This document shows, piece by piece, positions 9,420-18,241 of a DNA stretch of 64,000 nucleotides. The stretch comes from Nitrobacter sp963807355 (GTDB taxonomy: Bacteria > Pseudomonadota > Alphaproteobacteria > Rhizobiales > Xanthobacteraceae). Below the pieces are notes generated by a model. It made no database searches. It was not told the origin of the DNA and saw nothing but the letters and a program-made list of their open reading frames with translations. Where the stretch lies: positions 34,480-98,479 of the forward strand of contig CAWEBX010000023.1 of NCBI GenBank assembly GCA_963807355.1, read 5' to 3'. Positions within the stretch are counted from its first letter, which is position 1; every line of letters begins with the position of its first letter. The translations under genes and the position numbers were made by a program.

Positions 9420-9626
9420 ATGAAGCCAACCGATTACGACGTGGTCAAGCTGGCGTTGATCAGTCTTGATCAGGTGATCCTCCGCTCGCTGGTCCAACAG
9501 ACCATGCAACGCACGCCCGACGTCGACTGGCCGCGGGCGGACTTATTGATCCGCGCCCGCGACCTGCTGGCCGAATTCTACCTCATCCAGGGTAATGGGC
9601 ATGGTCGCGAGCTAGGCAAGTCGTGA
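9420..9626 (+). CDS. small hypothetical protein
   Basis: 68-codon ATG frame (MKPTDYDVVKLALISLDQ...) with helical character and a charged C-terminus. No family is recognised and there is no clear Shine-Dalgarno. It sits between the second recurrent box and the broken type I secretion adaptor, and ends just before a three-arm hairpin at 9645. Could be spurious. Confidence 0.3.
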   Translation: MKPTDYDVVKLALISLDQVILRSLVQQTMQRTPDVDWPRADLLIRARDLLAEFYLIQGNGHGRELGKS

Positions 9627-9644
9627 ACGGGGACGGCGCGTTTA

Positions 9645-9677
9645 CCCCATAGGCGAAACCTATGGGCGCCTATGGGG
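9645..9677. repeat. three-arm overlapping inverted repeat
   Basis: CCCCATAGGCG (9645-9655) pairs perfectly with CGCCTATGGGG (9667-9677), an 11-bp stem. The middle arm CCTATGGG (9659-9666) can instead pair with CCCATAGG (9646-9653) across a 5-base loop. The two stems exclude each other. It has no T run on either side, so it is not a standard terminator. Confidence 0.6.
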
Positions 9678-9687
9678 CTTGCTCCAA

Positions 9688-10309
9688 TCACCTCTCACGC
9701 ATTACGCCTCGTAGACGGTCTTTGAGCTTGCGGACCAAATAATCAAGAACAGTTTGTTCCAATCGACTTTTCTGGGTTAGCTGCTTTTCGCACAGGTAAT
9801 GGACGTCAACCGATTCCTTATTTACAAATTTTAGCTGATTGGCCGTTCCGCTTCGCTCCTGCTTTAGACCTTCGATTTCCGATCGATATGGTTGATCTTG
9901 GCGTCGAGAATTTGGACCTGACCTTTGGAGAGTCGCTCCTCCCCTTAAACTGAGCCACTTGGTCGGCAATCGCCCGCTTGACGTTTGGATCGTCGGCGCG
10001 ATCAAGCAGCTCCTGGTGAAATTTATTTGGTCGTGGCCATCCCGTTCGCGATCAAACCCGCTTCCTGAGCCATTGCTGCATCTAGTTTTTCGCGAACGAT
10101 ACCACCCTCCAGATGCTGGACAGTCTTGCGGTTGGTTTCCGCGGACACAACTCCGTGGCGGTGACCGCACTATCCAGCCGAGCAAAGGCAGACCATCCAC
10201 CCAGCACGAGAAAAGTGCCGACTATAACGGCGTAGTCGGTGGTCGGGCTCTCCAGTCCGGAACGGAGCTCTTCTGCATTGTCCCACCTATCGGACGGCTG
10301 TTGCACCAC
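9688..10309 (-). pseudogene. HlyD-family type I secretion adaptor, frameshifted and truncated
   Basis: Membrane-fusion subunit that would link the adjacent ABC exporter to an outer-membrane channel. The first frame (from 10309) has a membrane segment, YAVIVGTFLVLGGWSAFARL, followed by DSAVTAT. The next frame resumes with SEIEGLKQERSGTANQLKFV and EKQLTQKSRLEQ, typical of the HlyD coiled-coil arm. At least two further frame changes lie between 10000 and 10180. The protein stops near the coiled coil; the lipoyl and C-terminal beta-barrel halves are missing. The start overlaps the exporter 3' end by about 20 bases, so it was the last gene of this operon. Confidence 0.75.
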
Positions 10310-12002
10310 TGGCGACCACCCCGATTTTCGACCTACCCATCAATCTAGAAAGCACCTCAACACGACCGCCGAACGCCGATACCCGTCCCGCCTCAAGCAC
10401 TAGCAACTTGTCCACCGCAGCCAGCATGGCGGTCTTGTGCGATACAACGACAACGGTCGAGCGTGCTCGCTTCAGCGCCTGGATCGCCTGCATCAGGGCA
10501 GCTTCGCCTTCCGAGTCGAGGCTCGCATTTGGTTCATCGAGTATCACGAGCGGTGGCTTTCCATACAGCGCGCGAGCCAAGCCTATACGCTGCCGCTGCC
10601 CACCCGACAGGGCAAGTCCTCCTTCACCTACCTTGGTGTTGTAACCATCGGGCAAGCCTTGAATCAACTCGTGAACTCCACCCATTTCGGCCGCAGCAAA
10701 CAGCTTCTCTTCGTCATGCTCGCCGAACCGGGAAATGTTTTCTGCAAGCGTACCGGAAAACAACTCAATGTCTTGCGGAAGATATCCGATAAAGGGGCCA
10801 AGCTGATCGCGATTCCAATGAGCCAACTCAGATCCGTCAATTCTGACTTTCCCAATGGCGGGTCGCCACACCCCAACCAACGCTCGTGCCAAGCTGGACT
10901 TACCTGCTGCGTTCGGACCTATAATTCCCAAGACCTCACCAGGCTGCAGAGCGAAGGAGACTTCCCGGATAACGGGCTCCTTTCCGCCGGGGGGAATTAC
11001 GACAATATTCTCGACTGAGATCAATCCTTGGGGCGGACGAAGAGCGATCTTCTCACCTTCCTCCGGAAGCATTTTCACGAGCTTGCTTATACGCTCGTAG
11101 GCAGAGCGAGCTGCCAAAAATGTCTTCCATTGACCGACGACTATTTCGACCGGGGCAAGTGCGCGCCCCATAATGATCGAGGCCGCGACCATCGCCCCTG
11201 CCGAGGTCTCCTGATTGACCGTCAGATACGCACCAATTCCGAGTATCGCAATTTGAAGAAAAGCTCGAACGAACTTGCTGAATGCCACAAGAAAACCGGC
11301 CCGATCACTGGCGCCTGCCTGCAATTGCAAGCCTTCCCTATGTAGATCGGACCAACGGTCCCGTAAGCCCTTCAGCATGCCCATGGCATAAAGCACGTCA
11401 GCGTTCCGGAACGTAGCTGCTGCGTACGAATGGGCCAGAACCGAATTGCGAGAGGCGTCCTTCAATTGATTACGCGTCAATAGCTCGTTGGCCAATGCTA
11501 ACGCAAAAATGAGCAACGCCCCCACGCCGGCCACGTAACCGAACCAGGGATGCATAATGAAACATCCAGCAACGAACACAGGAACCCAAGGCGCGTCGCA
11601 GAATGCTATGAGGCCTGTGCCAGTCAAGAACTCGCGAATTGTGTCGAGGTCTCTTAAAGCCTGCGCCTGGCTTGTGCCTTGCTGAACAATCGTGCCGCGC
11701 AGGACCGTATCAAACAACGGATTCTTTGCCTTGTCGGCAAACAGAAGACCAAGCCTGACAAGGATGGAAGATCGGATCTTCTCCAAAGCCGCATACACGA
11801 TCAGGAGAAAGCCCGCGATGAGGGTCAGCGCAACCAGCGTGCCCATGTTTCGACTGCCCAAAACCCGATCGTACACCTGGAGCATGTATAGGGGCCCCAC
11901 GAACGCCAGCAGATTTATGAAGAAGCTGAAGACAATGGCCGTTGCGAAGCCAGGGCGAATGGCCTTGGAAGCGTCGACTAGAAAAGATGGACGTTGAGAC
12001 AT
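10287..12002 (-). CDS. type I secretion ABC exporter (PrtD/HasD-like permease-ATPase)
   Basis: Inner-membrane exporter of 571 residues. The N-terminal half has the hydrophobic segments of a type I exporter membrane domain (IVFSFFINLLAFVGPLYMLQ, TLVALTLIAGFLLIVYAAL, and others). The C-terminal half is a complete nucleotide-binding domain: Walker A GPNAAGKSS, signature LSGGQRQRIGLARAL, Walker B LVILDEPNASLD and a switch histidine in VVVSHKT. No C39 peptidase or C39-like domain precedes the membrane domain, which matches PrtD/HasD-type exporters. The frame is intact. It follows the QPEVT-repeat gene by about 145 bases and is followed by a broken HlyD gene, so export would need another adaptor and a TolC-type channel elsewhere. 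Confidence 0.92.
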   Translation of the reverse strand: MSQRPSFLVDASKAIRPGFATAIVFSFFINLLAFVGPLYMLQVYDRVLGSRNMGTLVALTLIAGFLLIVYAALEKIRSSILVRLGLLFADKAKNPLFDTVLRGTIVQQGTSQAQALRDLDTIREFLTGTGLIAFCDAPWVPVFVAGCFIMHPWFGYVAGVGALLIFALALANELLTRNQLKDASRNSVLAHSYAAATFRNADVLYAMGMLKGLRDRWSDLHREGLQLQAGASDRAGFLVAFSKFVRAFLQIAILGIGAYLTVNQETSAGAMVAASIIMGRALAPVEIVVGQWKTFLAARSAYERISKLVKMLPEEGEKIALRPPQGLISVENIVVIPPGGKEPVIREVSFALQPGEVLGIIGPNAAGKSSLARALVGVWRPAIGKVRIDGSELAHWNRDQLGPFIGYLPQDIELFSGTLAENISRFGEHDEEKLFAAAEMGGVHELIQGLPDGYNTKVGEGGLALSGGQRQRIGLARALYGKPPLVILDEPNASLDSEGEAALMQAIQALKRARSTVVVVSHKTAMLAAVDKLLVLEAGRVSAFGGRVEVLSRLMGRSKIGVVASGATAVR

Positions 12003-12147
12003 GAGGGACTAACTTCCTGAAGACTTGGACTGGTAGTCTCCATGCCTCATTGCAAATACTTCGACAGCACTGCACGGCTTGCTGCTTCAACGGCCGGCCG
12101 CAGCAGATCGACCGCTAATATCAGGCAATTCATAACAGCCGTCGATT

Positions 12148-13734
12148 TCACCCCAGGACAGTTGCGGTGTGGTGCAAATCAATTCCGACGATGCTGAGCG
12201 TTGAGCTATCCGCCGCTTGTTCAAAAGCCTGCATAGGGCCGCTCAGTTCCGGAGGGTTTGCGGTCCCATCACCCGGCAGAGCGGCGTAGTTCACCTGAGC
12301 GCCCGGCACGCCCGTCGACGTGACCTCGGGCTGTGGATTTAGCATCGACGCCTGAATTGTCACCTCGGGCTGTAGACCCTGCACCGGCACCTGAATCGTG
12401 ACCTCAGGCTGGGGATACACCGAACGTGACCTCGGGGATCCGCCACGGGTCGTGACCTCGGGCTGTGGATCCGCCACCGGCGCCTGAATCGTGACCTCAG
12501 GCTGTGGATGCAACATCGACGCCAGGGTCGTGACCTCAGGCTGTGGATCCAACACCGACGCCTGGATCGTGACCTCGGGCTGTAGATCCGACACCGGCGC
12601 CTGGGTCGCGCTAGTCGCTTGAAGGTTCAAAGGATGAATGGTGTCTTCCACATGCGAGGTGCTCGGCAGAGTATCAGGCTTGATGGTCGTATCCGAATTT
12701 GCAATCGCCGGCGCCGTCGAAACACGCTGAGAAGCAGAATGGTCCGGCGTCGGACTTGATGGGGCGGAGGAACTGACAGGCTTATTGGGGACGGTTCGTT
12801 CAACCTGTTCGTTGGCGACAATCGAGAAGTCGTCGCCCTGCTGCGGACGAAAATCGGCCAGCTTCGAAGCGAGGCAATTCTCCGCACGGAATACGTCATG
12901 CGCGGAAAAGGCAGCCGCATTGTCCTGATGAGATAACTCAGGATGGAGACCCGACGGGTTGGCCACCAGGCCGGCAAGCGCCCGCTCGTTGACGTCGTGA
13001 AGGGCGTCCTGCCCATCTAGATTGAACGCAGCCGTCAAGACGGACCGATCATCCGTGCCGTGAAAGGCGTGAATATTTTGCAGCTGGCTGTCGCTTGCGA
13101 CAGCTGGCTCGATATATGCACCGTGCTCGCTGTGAGCCGATCGTGCATGATCGAATGACGCGAGGTCATCAGACGGCTTGCTAACCGAACTGTCTATCGC
13201 AAGCCTGTCCCAAACTGAGGCGATTACGATTGCTGAATATGTCGCCGCGAGATCGTGACGATCGAGAAACCACCCGAACGGCTTTGCCGGGCGGCCGCCG
13301 TCGTCGGCAGTCGCACTCAGTTCACTGCCCTTGACGTAGCCCGTGACCACCAAGGCCGCCAACATTGTGGCGGGATGCAAAAACACAGTCGATCCCGACG
13401 AGTTCTGCTTTGGCAAAAAGTGCGGGTAGGAATCGAGCAACTCCCGCACTAGAGCCTGGAAGTTTCGGCCGCGAGCCACGGCTTCGGTGAAATTTGAAGC
13501 GATGACGTACTCGCCGCCGATGCGAGCAAAGTGAACGATCACCTCTTCGTTGTCTTGCCGGAAGAAAATAAACCAGGGCTCGCCCTCGTCAGTGAGCCCG
13601 CGGTCTGTTGAAATCCCAACTCCGGATTTTGTTAGGGCATCTTCTACCCTGTAGAATTCCGCCAGCTCTCGCTGACTCCAATCGCCTCGCTCGCGAGCCT
13701 GAAAGAAGGAAAGAACCTGACTACTTTGCAACAT
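12148..13734 (-). CDS. hypothetical protein with QPEVT tandem repeats, next to type I exporter
   Basis: 528 residues, no family recognised. Residues 1-130 look globular (DWSQRELAEFYRVEDALTKS, WFIFFRQDNEEVIVHFARI, GGEYVIASNFTEAVARGRNF). A short hydrophobic stretch (ATMLAALVVTGYVKG) follows near residue 125. The middle is Ser/Asp/His-rich. Residues about 383-472 are a repeat array of 13-residue units such as PQPEVTIQASVLD, seven with an intact QPEVT core. The tail is SIVGIDLHHTATVLG. No RTX nonapeptides or Sec signal are visible. Position directly upstream of the exporter suggests a secretion substrate or a cassette-specific accessory protein; this is inference. The frame is intact except for one compensated slip in the array. 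Confidence 0.75.
   Translation of the reverse strand: MLQSSQVLSFFQARERGDWSQRELAEFYRVEDALTKSGVGISTDRGLTDEGEPWFIFFRQDNEEVIVHFARIGGEYVIASNFTEAVARGRNFQALVRELLDSYPHFLPKQNSSGSTVFLHPATMLAALVVTGYVKGSELSATADDGGRPAKPFGWFLDRHDLAATYSAIVIASVWDRLAIDSSVSKPSDDLASFDHARSAHSEHGAYIEPAVASDSQLQNIHAFHGTDDRSVLTAAFNLDGQDALHDVNERALAGLVANPSGLHPELSHQDNAAAFSAHDVFRAENCLASKLADFRPQQGDDFSIVANEQVERTVPNKPVSSSAPSSPTPDHSASQRVSTAPAIANSDTTIKPDTLPSTSHVEDTIHPLNLQATSATQAPVSDLQPEVTIQASVLDPQPEVTTLASMLHPQPEVTIQAPVADPQPEVTTRGGSPRSRSVYPQPEVTIQVPVQGLQPEVTIQASMLNPQPEVTSTGVPGAQVNYAALPGDGTANPPELSGPMQAFEQAADSSTLSIVGIDLHHTATVLG
12320..12590 (-). repeat. 39-bp tandem repeats encoding QPEVT units
   Basis: Seven full copies and one partial copy of a 39-bp unit whose conserved core on the plus strand is GTGACCTCGGGCTGTGGAT. 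They encode [LP]QPEVT followed by seven or so more variable residues (IQASVLD, TLASMLH, IQAPVAD, IQVPVQG, IQASMLN). The copy near 12428 lacks GCTGTG and is out of register; the surrounding array absorbs this as the odd 18-residue unit ending SPRSRSVY. Confidence 0.9.
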
Positions 13735-13851
13735 GAAAGCACTCTATCCAATGGTGAACTTTCTAGGTGACAGCAGCCGCTTATGGTCAACGCGACCAAG
13801 CCCCTGCCCAGATTCCCCACACCGGAAAGTAAATCGATCGAAAGTGTTCCC

Positions 13852-14163
13852 TTAGTTTTGAGGGTTGTTCTTTCCGAACAAGATCGAATAGGTGACTGGA
13901 TCATAGCTCCTTAGGAGATTTCTGACGAAAAACTTCGGCTCCACGCCCAAAACGTCTGCCCATACCAAATATCGATCGGGGGGTATCCGGCCGCGACCTG
14001 ACTCCAATTGCGAAATGAAGGTGTAATAATTCCCCCCTACCTTCTCAGCCATCTGGCGCTGCGACAACCCCCGCTTTTCCCTCAGCTCTTTGAGCCAGAG
14101 ACCTGCTTCTTTACGCAACTCGACAACCTCTGACGATAAAATGTGCTGCTGGTTTGAATACAT
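13852..14163 (-). CDS. XRE-family helix-turn-helix regulator
   Basis: 103 residues from the ATG at 14163 (MYSNQQHILSSEVVELRKEA). It contains a Cro/CI-type helix-turn-helix: LKELREKRGLSQRQMAEKVG, then NYYTFISQLESGRGRIPPDR and YLVWADVLGVEPKFFVRNLL. An open frame runs upstream to 14343 but has no other support. It lies about 120 bases upstream of the repeat-protein gene, on the same strand, and is the likely local regulator of the type I secretion cassette. Intact, unlike the HlyD gene at the far end. Confidence 0.85.
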   Translation of the reverse strand: MYSNQQHILSSEVVELRKEAGLWLKELREKRGLSQRQMAEKVGGNYYTFISQLESGRGRIPPDRYLVWADVLGVEPKFFVRNLLRSYDPVTYSILFGKNNPQN

Positions 14164-14339
14164 CACTCCACCAAGAAAATACCCCGAATTACTGCGGGGC
14201 ACCAAACCGTGTATAGTGTTTTTGCTACCAATTGTAAATTTCATCCCGCCCGAATTTCTCTGCGTGAGAATACCGATGTGAAAAGCGAAGATCTGTCCGC
14301 CCAGGTTGTGCAGTTTGATTTCAATTATGAGGAATAAGA

Positions 14340-14990
14340 CCAACCGCCTTGATCAGATCGCCAGTGGCAAACTCTGTCCAGGCCGCAAGCCGGGCGTCCG
14401 AAGCCGCTCGAAAGACGTTGTTGATCAGCACGCAAACGCTGCAACAACGACAGCGCGTAAGTCGCAGCCGGCAGGCCACGCTTTCCCTCGGCATGTTGGC
14501 GGATGGCATAGCTGTCATAACCCTTATCGCCGTGCAGGATAGCAGGCTATCGGCCGATCGCGCGGCCGGCGGACCCTGAACATCCATGCTCTGAACGACG
14601 CCGAGTGTCGTCCCGTCGCGTTCTTGCTGATGGGGGCCAGATAGCCGATTGCGCGTCTGGATGGTTCTGCTCTTTGCCGTCAGATGGGCATCGATGCGCC
14701 TTCACGGCCGAGCTATCGATTAGGTCCTGCGCAGGAGGTCCGCCGGCCGACGCGCGTGCCCGGAATATGGCTACCCATACGCCCCTTTCTGCCCAGCGGA
14801 TGAAGCGATCGGAGAGTGTTATTGCATGCACCATAGACCTCCGGCGCATCGATCCAGCGCCCACCGAACTTCATCACCCGGTGATGCCGCTGATGGCCGA
14901 CGATCATCGACCAGTGGCTTGCCGCGCGTATCGTTAGGCAGAAGCGGCTTGACCCGAGCGAACTGAGCTTCGGAGAACGTGAATCACAAA
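14340..14990 (-). mobile_element. second IS5-family transposase remnant, heavily degraded
   Basis: Minus-strand pieces in several frames match the same transposase family as the 7.4-kb remnant: LPNDTRGKP, KFGGRWIDAPEVYGA, DRFIRWAERGVW, LIDSSAVKAHRC (first catalytic Asp region) and ILHGDKGYD (second). At least four frame changes separate them, and the C-terminal region (RMFCRLKDFRR in the first remnant) is replaced by unrelated sequence. Unlike the 7.4-kb remnant it keeps the central part. The two remnants bracket the type I secretion cassette in the same orientation. Confidence 0.75.
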
Positions 14991-15162
14991 CAAGAACCAG
15001 CGTCACAAGTGACAGCCACTCTCGTTCGCCCGCTGACTCTGCGCATTTGCGCACCACGGCAACAGCAGCCTCGGGAAGTACGAGCCTTGATCACATCGGT
15101 TCTGGCTCTGAATGAGGGCGAAAAGGGCTCCAGAGATTCCGCTTGCGTCGATGGTTAAATTG

Positions 15163-15184
15163 AGTATTAATTCCACTGTACACC
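15163..15184 (+). repeat. recurrent box with ACTGTACACC (copy 3)
   Basis: AGTATTAATTCCACTGTACACC: third, more diverged copy of the box seen at 7225 and 9223, in the same orientation, about 170 bases right of the second insertion-sequence remnant. Confidence 0.5.
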
Positions 15185-15347
15185 TGAACGGGGTATTGCG
15201 TACCGTTCTTAGTGTCGGCGCTCCGTTCCGGAGCGGGTCTCGGCTGTTACCCGTTCCGGATCGCATGGCGCTGATTCTGGCTTGTACCTATGGGCATGGC
15301 ACTGTTACCAGCTCGACACATCGAGGCCAGCAGGAGCAACCAACACT

Positions 15348-15554
15348 ATGGCGCCTTCCGAAATCTATATTGATTGTTGCGAGGAGTTCTCTGTGAGTAA
15401 TTGTAGTCAAAGTTTTTCTGCTGAGGCTTCGCTACGAAGCGTTCACGAGATGGCCGAACGTCTTACTGAACTTCACGATCTTCGAAGGCAAGTGCGGAAG
15501 GCCGAAGTGAGAGCGCGTGCCAGACGATGGCACAAATCATCCGCGCGCCTCTAA
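15348..15554 (+). CDS. small hypothetical protein
   Basis: ATG frame of 68 codons (MAPSEIYIDCCEEFSVSNCS...) ending in a helical, Arg-rich tail (MAERLTELHDLRRQVRKAEV). No family is recognised. It may be a relic; the only support is the open frame and a plausible amphipathic C-terminal helix. Confidence 0.25.
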   Translation: MAPSEIYIDCCEEFSVSNCSQSFSAEASLRSVHEMAERLTELHDLRRQVRKAEVRARARRWHKSSARL

Positions 15555-16416
15555 GGCGGGGCTTTTGTAAGAACTCTTTCGGCTGCCACCATCGGAGCGC
15601 GCCGCCTGGACCGCCAAGTAACTTTAAATTTTGACGGTCAGGAACGGCCCCCCTGGTAGATCGCATAGATATCGCGCCGGCGTTCCGCAGGATCCGGCGC
15701 GGTCATGCTGGATCCGGCATGAGCTTCGGCAGCGCCCGGCTCCTAAGATTTCCTTAGGGAAGTAATAAAGGGACAGCCGTTTCCTGATCCTCCTTTGCCA
15801 CCAAACGTAGTTCGCTCGCAGCCGTCGCTCGATATAGAGCACGAAAGCGCAGCGGAAGCTTACTTGTGGAGTTCAGGATAAACGGTACAGCAGATTTTCC
15901 ACGATGATAAATACGGTATCTCCGCTCAAGGTAATGCTTACAAGGTACTATTCAAGAGAAGCGTGGAGGTGAGCGCTATTTCACGCAAGGTTACCTCTCC
16001 GACGGTCCGACTATCCTCTGGGTAATACCTCACGGGAATGCGATTGATGGCGTCTGCCATCATCGCAATGCTGATGTGTCTGTAAGTAGCCGCCCCGCCC
16101 TTCAGCGTGTGGCCCTGGATGACATCAACTCGGCAATTGTTGGTGAGATTGATAGCGTCCACGACGCACCACCCTGCCCGGCAGTCTTAAGACATGCCGA
16201 TGCTGACGCCGCTCAGTGCGGCAGCCTTGGGAAACGGGGGTGCGGGGATGACACGACGCCGCCAGCGCGGTGAGCCAATGCCGAAAATTACCCATTGCAA
16301 ACAATTCTGACGTTTTAGGTTGGTGAGCCAGCCTAAGCCGTTGATGCATGCCGGATTGTTCGTTCTGCCGGGATCGCCAAAAACCGGCGCAGTAAACACC
16401 AGGTTATTTTCACTCG
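15555..16416. other. 860-bp stretch without a supported gene
   Basis: I see no recognisable protein. Minus-strand frames around 15938-16399 give VDAINLTNNCRVDVIQGHT, RHISIAMMADAINRIPVRYY and GLGWLTNLKRQNCLQWV. These look protein-like and could belong to one decayed gene, but they lie in different frames and match nothing I can name. Confidence 0.35.
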
Positions 16417-16909
16417 CTAGAACGGAATGTCGTCGTCCATGTCGCTGCGGTGGCTACCGGCGGCCGCGGCGCGGCGCGGCGCTCCGCCTGGACGGACTTC
16501 CGGACCCAAAGTCGCCGCCGGAATCGTCAGATCCGAAGTTGCCGCCACCGCCGCTGTTGCGGCCATCGAGCATTGTCAGAGTCGAATTGAAATTCTGTAG
16601 CACCACTTCGGTGGAGTATTTTTCGACACCGCTTTGGTCGGTCCATTTTCGGGTCTGCAACTGACCCTCGATGTAGACCTTCGAGCCTTTCTTCAGATAC
16701 TGCTCAACAACCTTGCAGAGGCCTTCGTTGAAAATCACGACGCGATGCCACTCTGTCTTCTCCTTGCGCTCGCCGCTGGTCCTGTCGCGCCAAGTTTCAG
16801 AGGTTGCGATCCGCAGGTTGGCGATCGGCCGTCCGTCCTGGGTCCGCTTGATTTCCGGGTCGGCGCCGAGATTGCCGATCAGAATAACCTTGTTCACGCT
16901 ACCCGCCAT
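16417..16909 (-). CDS. ssb: single-stranded DNA-binding protein, frameshift in linker
   Basis: Coats single-stranded DNA in replication, recombination and repair. The OB fold is complete: MAGSVNKVILIGNLGADPEI, ATSETWRDRTSGERKEKTEW, KVYIEGQLQTRKWTDQSG. After a glycine-rich linker the frame breaks near 16490. In the neighbouring frame the canonical acidic tail DMDDDIPF, which recruits SSB partner proteins, ends exactly at a TAG at 16417-16419. The corrected length is about 164 residues, normal for the family. A lost tail would probably be lethal, so the indel is likely an error in a GC-rich run. A LexA box lies 180 bases upstream. Confidence 0.93.
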
Positions 16910-17088
16910 CGCCGTTCTCCAATGTCCCCAATCCCCGATTGCTAGCCAAAACCGGTGCTAACCCAACGGGCGTTGCCGCTTCAAAATCCACTTCATCGAG
17001 CCGTGACGGCCTTCAAGCAGCCTATACTCCCCCTCGCCGCGCCGAGAGGCTAATCGCCGGGTTATCCACGGATCGAGTATGATACAAT

Positions 17089-17103
17089 GTTCTTTATTTG
17101 TTC
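17089..17103 (-). promoter_or_regulatory. LexA box upstream of ssb
   Basis: GTTCTTTATTTGTTC: exact GTTC-N7-GTTC. It lies 180 bases upstream of the ssb ATG (minus strand) and 200 bases upstream of the outer-membrane protein gene (plus strand). ssb is the expected SOS target. Confidence 0.85.
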
Positions 17104-17222
17104 TCAACAATAAAACCGAGTCCATGCAGACCTCTCGCCGAGATACCCCGCGCCCGCGTCGGGACAAACAATTTGACCTAGAGTGTTGCATTTGAGAGAC
17201 GGCAATTTGCTGCGTCGGAAGG

Positions 17223-17287
17223 TATAATTAATTCACGAATTTCGGGGTAACTACCAACGCTCGCGCTTTAGTTGTTGAAACTAAAGC
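17223..17287 (+). promoter_or_regulatory. promoter-like TATAAT and 5' UTR hairpin before the outer-membrane protein gene
   Basis: TATAAT at 17223-17228 is a consensus -10 element, though no good -35 is visible at normal spacing. Downstream, GCTTTAGTT (17265-17273) pairs with AACTAAAGC (17279-17287) across a 5-base loop, ending 18 bases before the ATG at 17306. GGGGA lies between the hairpin and the start. The hairpin may stabilise the abundant porin-like messenger. Confidence 0.4.
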
Positions 17288-17305
17288 AAAAATCCGGGGA
17301 TTGAA

Positions 17306-18069
17306 ATGAACAAGTTTCTGATCGGGGCCGTCGGTGCTCTCGCCATTGGCCTTGGTGCCGCACCCGCCACTGCGGCCGACCTTGCCCCGCGTCCTTATAC
17401 GAAGGCCCCTCCGATGATGGCTGCGATTTACGACTGGAGCGGCTTCTACATCGGCGCGAACGGCGGCTGGGGATCGAGCAGGAATTGTTGGAACTCTGAC
17501 GACTCCAATTGTGGCTAACGAAGGTTGCCATGACGCGAACCGGCGGCACGGCCGGTGGCCAGATCGGCTATCGCTGGCAGTCCACCAATTGGGTGTTCGG
17601 CCTTGAAGCTCAGGGCAACTGGGCCGATATCAGTGGCCGCCGTATCAGCCTCGCCTTCCCCGCTCTCACCAACGACAGCCATCTGGGTGCGTTCGGCCTG
17701 TTCACCGGCCAGATCGGGTACGCTTGGGATGCCACCTTACTTTACGTGAAGGGCGGCGCCGCCGTGACCTCTAACCGATACCGCAGCCTTAGTACCCTGA
17801 CCGGCGTTCAGGTGACCAACAACGTCAACGACACCGACTGGGGCGCTGCGGTCGGCGTCGGCCTCGAATATGGGTTCGCGCCAAACTGGTCGCTCGGATT
17901 CGAGTACGATCACATCTTTATGGGCAACAGCAGCCACACGTTCCTTAACAACGGAGTGAACTTTGCCGCCGGTGCGTTCTTCGGAACCAACAATATCAGC
18001 CAGGACGTGGATCTCGTCACGGCGCGCATCAATTACCGCTGGGGTGGCCCAGCCATTGCACGGTACTGA
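17306..18069 (+). CDS. beta-barrel outer-membrane protein (Omp25/RopB-like), two indels
   Basis: Outer-membrane protein of about 250 residues. It has a Sec signal peptide (MNKFLIGAVGALAIGLGAAP, cleavage after ATAA), then DLAPRPYTKAPP and DWSGFYIGANGGWGS, the entry motif of this family. Alternating beta strands follow (GGQIGYRWQSTNWVFGLEAQ, GQIGYAWDATLLYVKGGAAV, GVGLEYGFAPNWSLGFEYDH), and the C-terminus is ARINYRWGGP. The frame breaks near 17507 and again near 17540; the middle piece reads IVANEGCHDA, which fits the family's loop. The two indels together with the intact barrel suggest sequence error. A strong terminator follows directly. Confidence 0.88.
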
Positions 18070-18101
18070 TCGCATCTGATCCGACGTTCTTCGAAAACTT
18101 G

Positions 18102-18128
18102 AAAGGCCGGCTTTTGCCGGCCTTTTTG
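18102..18128 (+). terminator. rho-independent terminator after the outer-membrane protein gene
   Basis: AAAGGCCGG, loop CTTTTG, then CCGGCCTTTTT: a GC-rich hairpin followed by a T run, 33 bases after the stop codon. Confidence 0.9.
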
Positions 18129-18241
18129 TTTGAGCTACGGGTCGCAGGCAACTCCCCCCAACGGGCAGTATGCTGATACCCCGTTCTGCTCCCCCGACGA
18201 AATCGGGGATGATCGCTGACGCCCTCTGGAAATCGCCCGCT

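Noticed and set aside
16958..17191. 77-codon minus-strand frame upstream of ssb
   Set aside because: It covers the LexA box and the ssb promoter region, and its Arg-rich sequence resembles no protein family.
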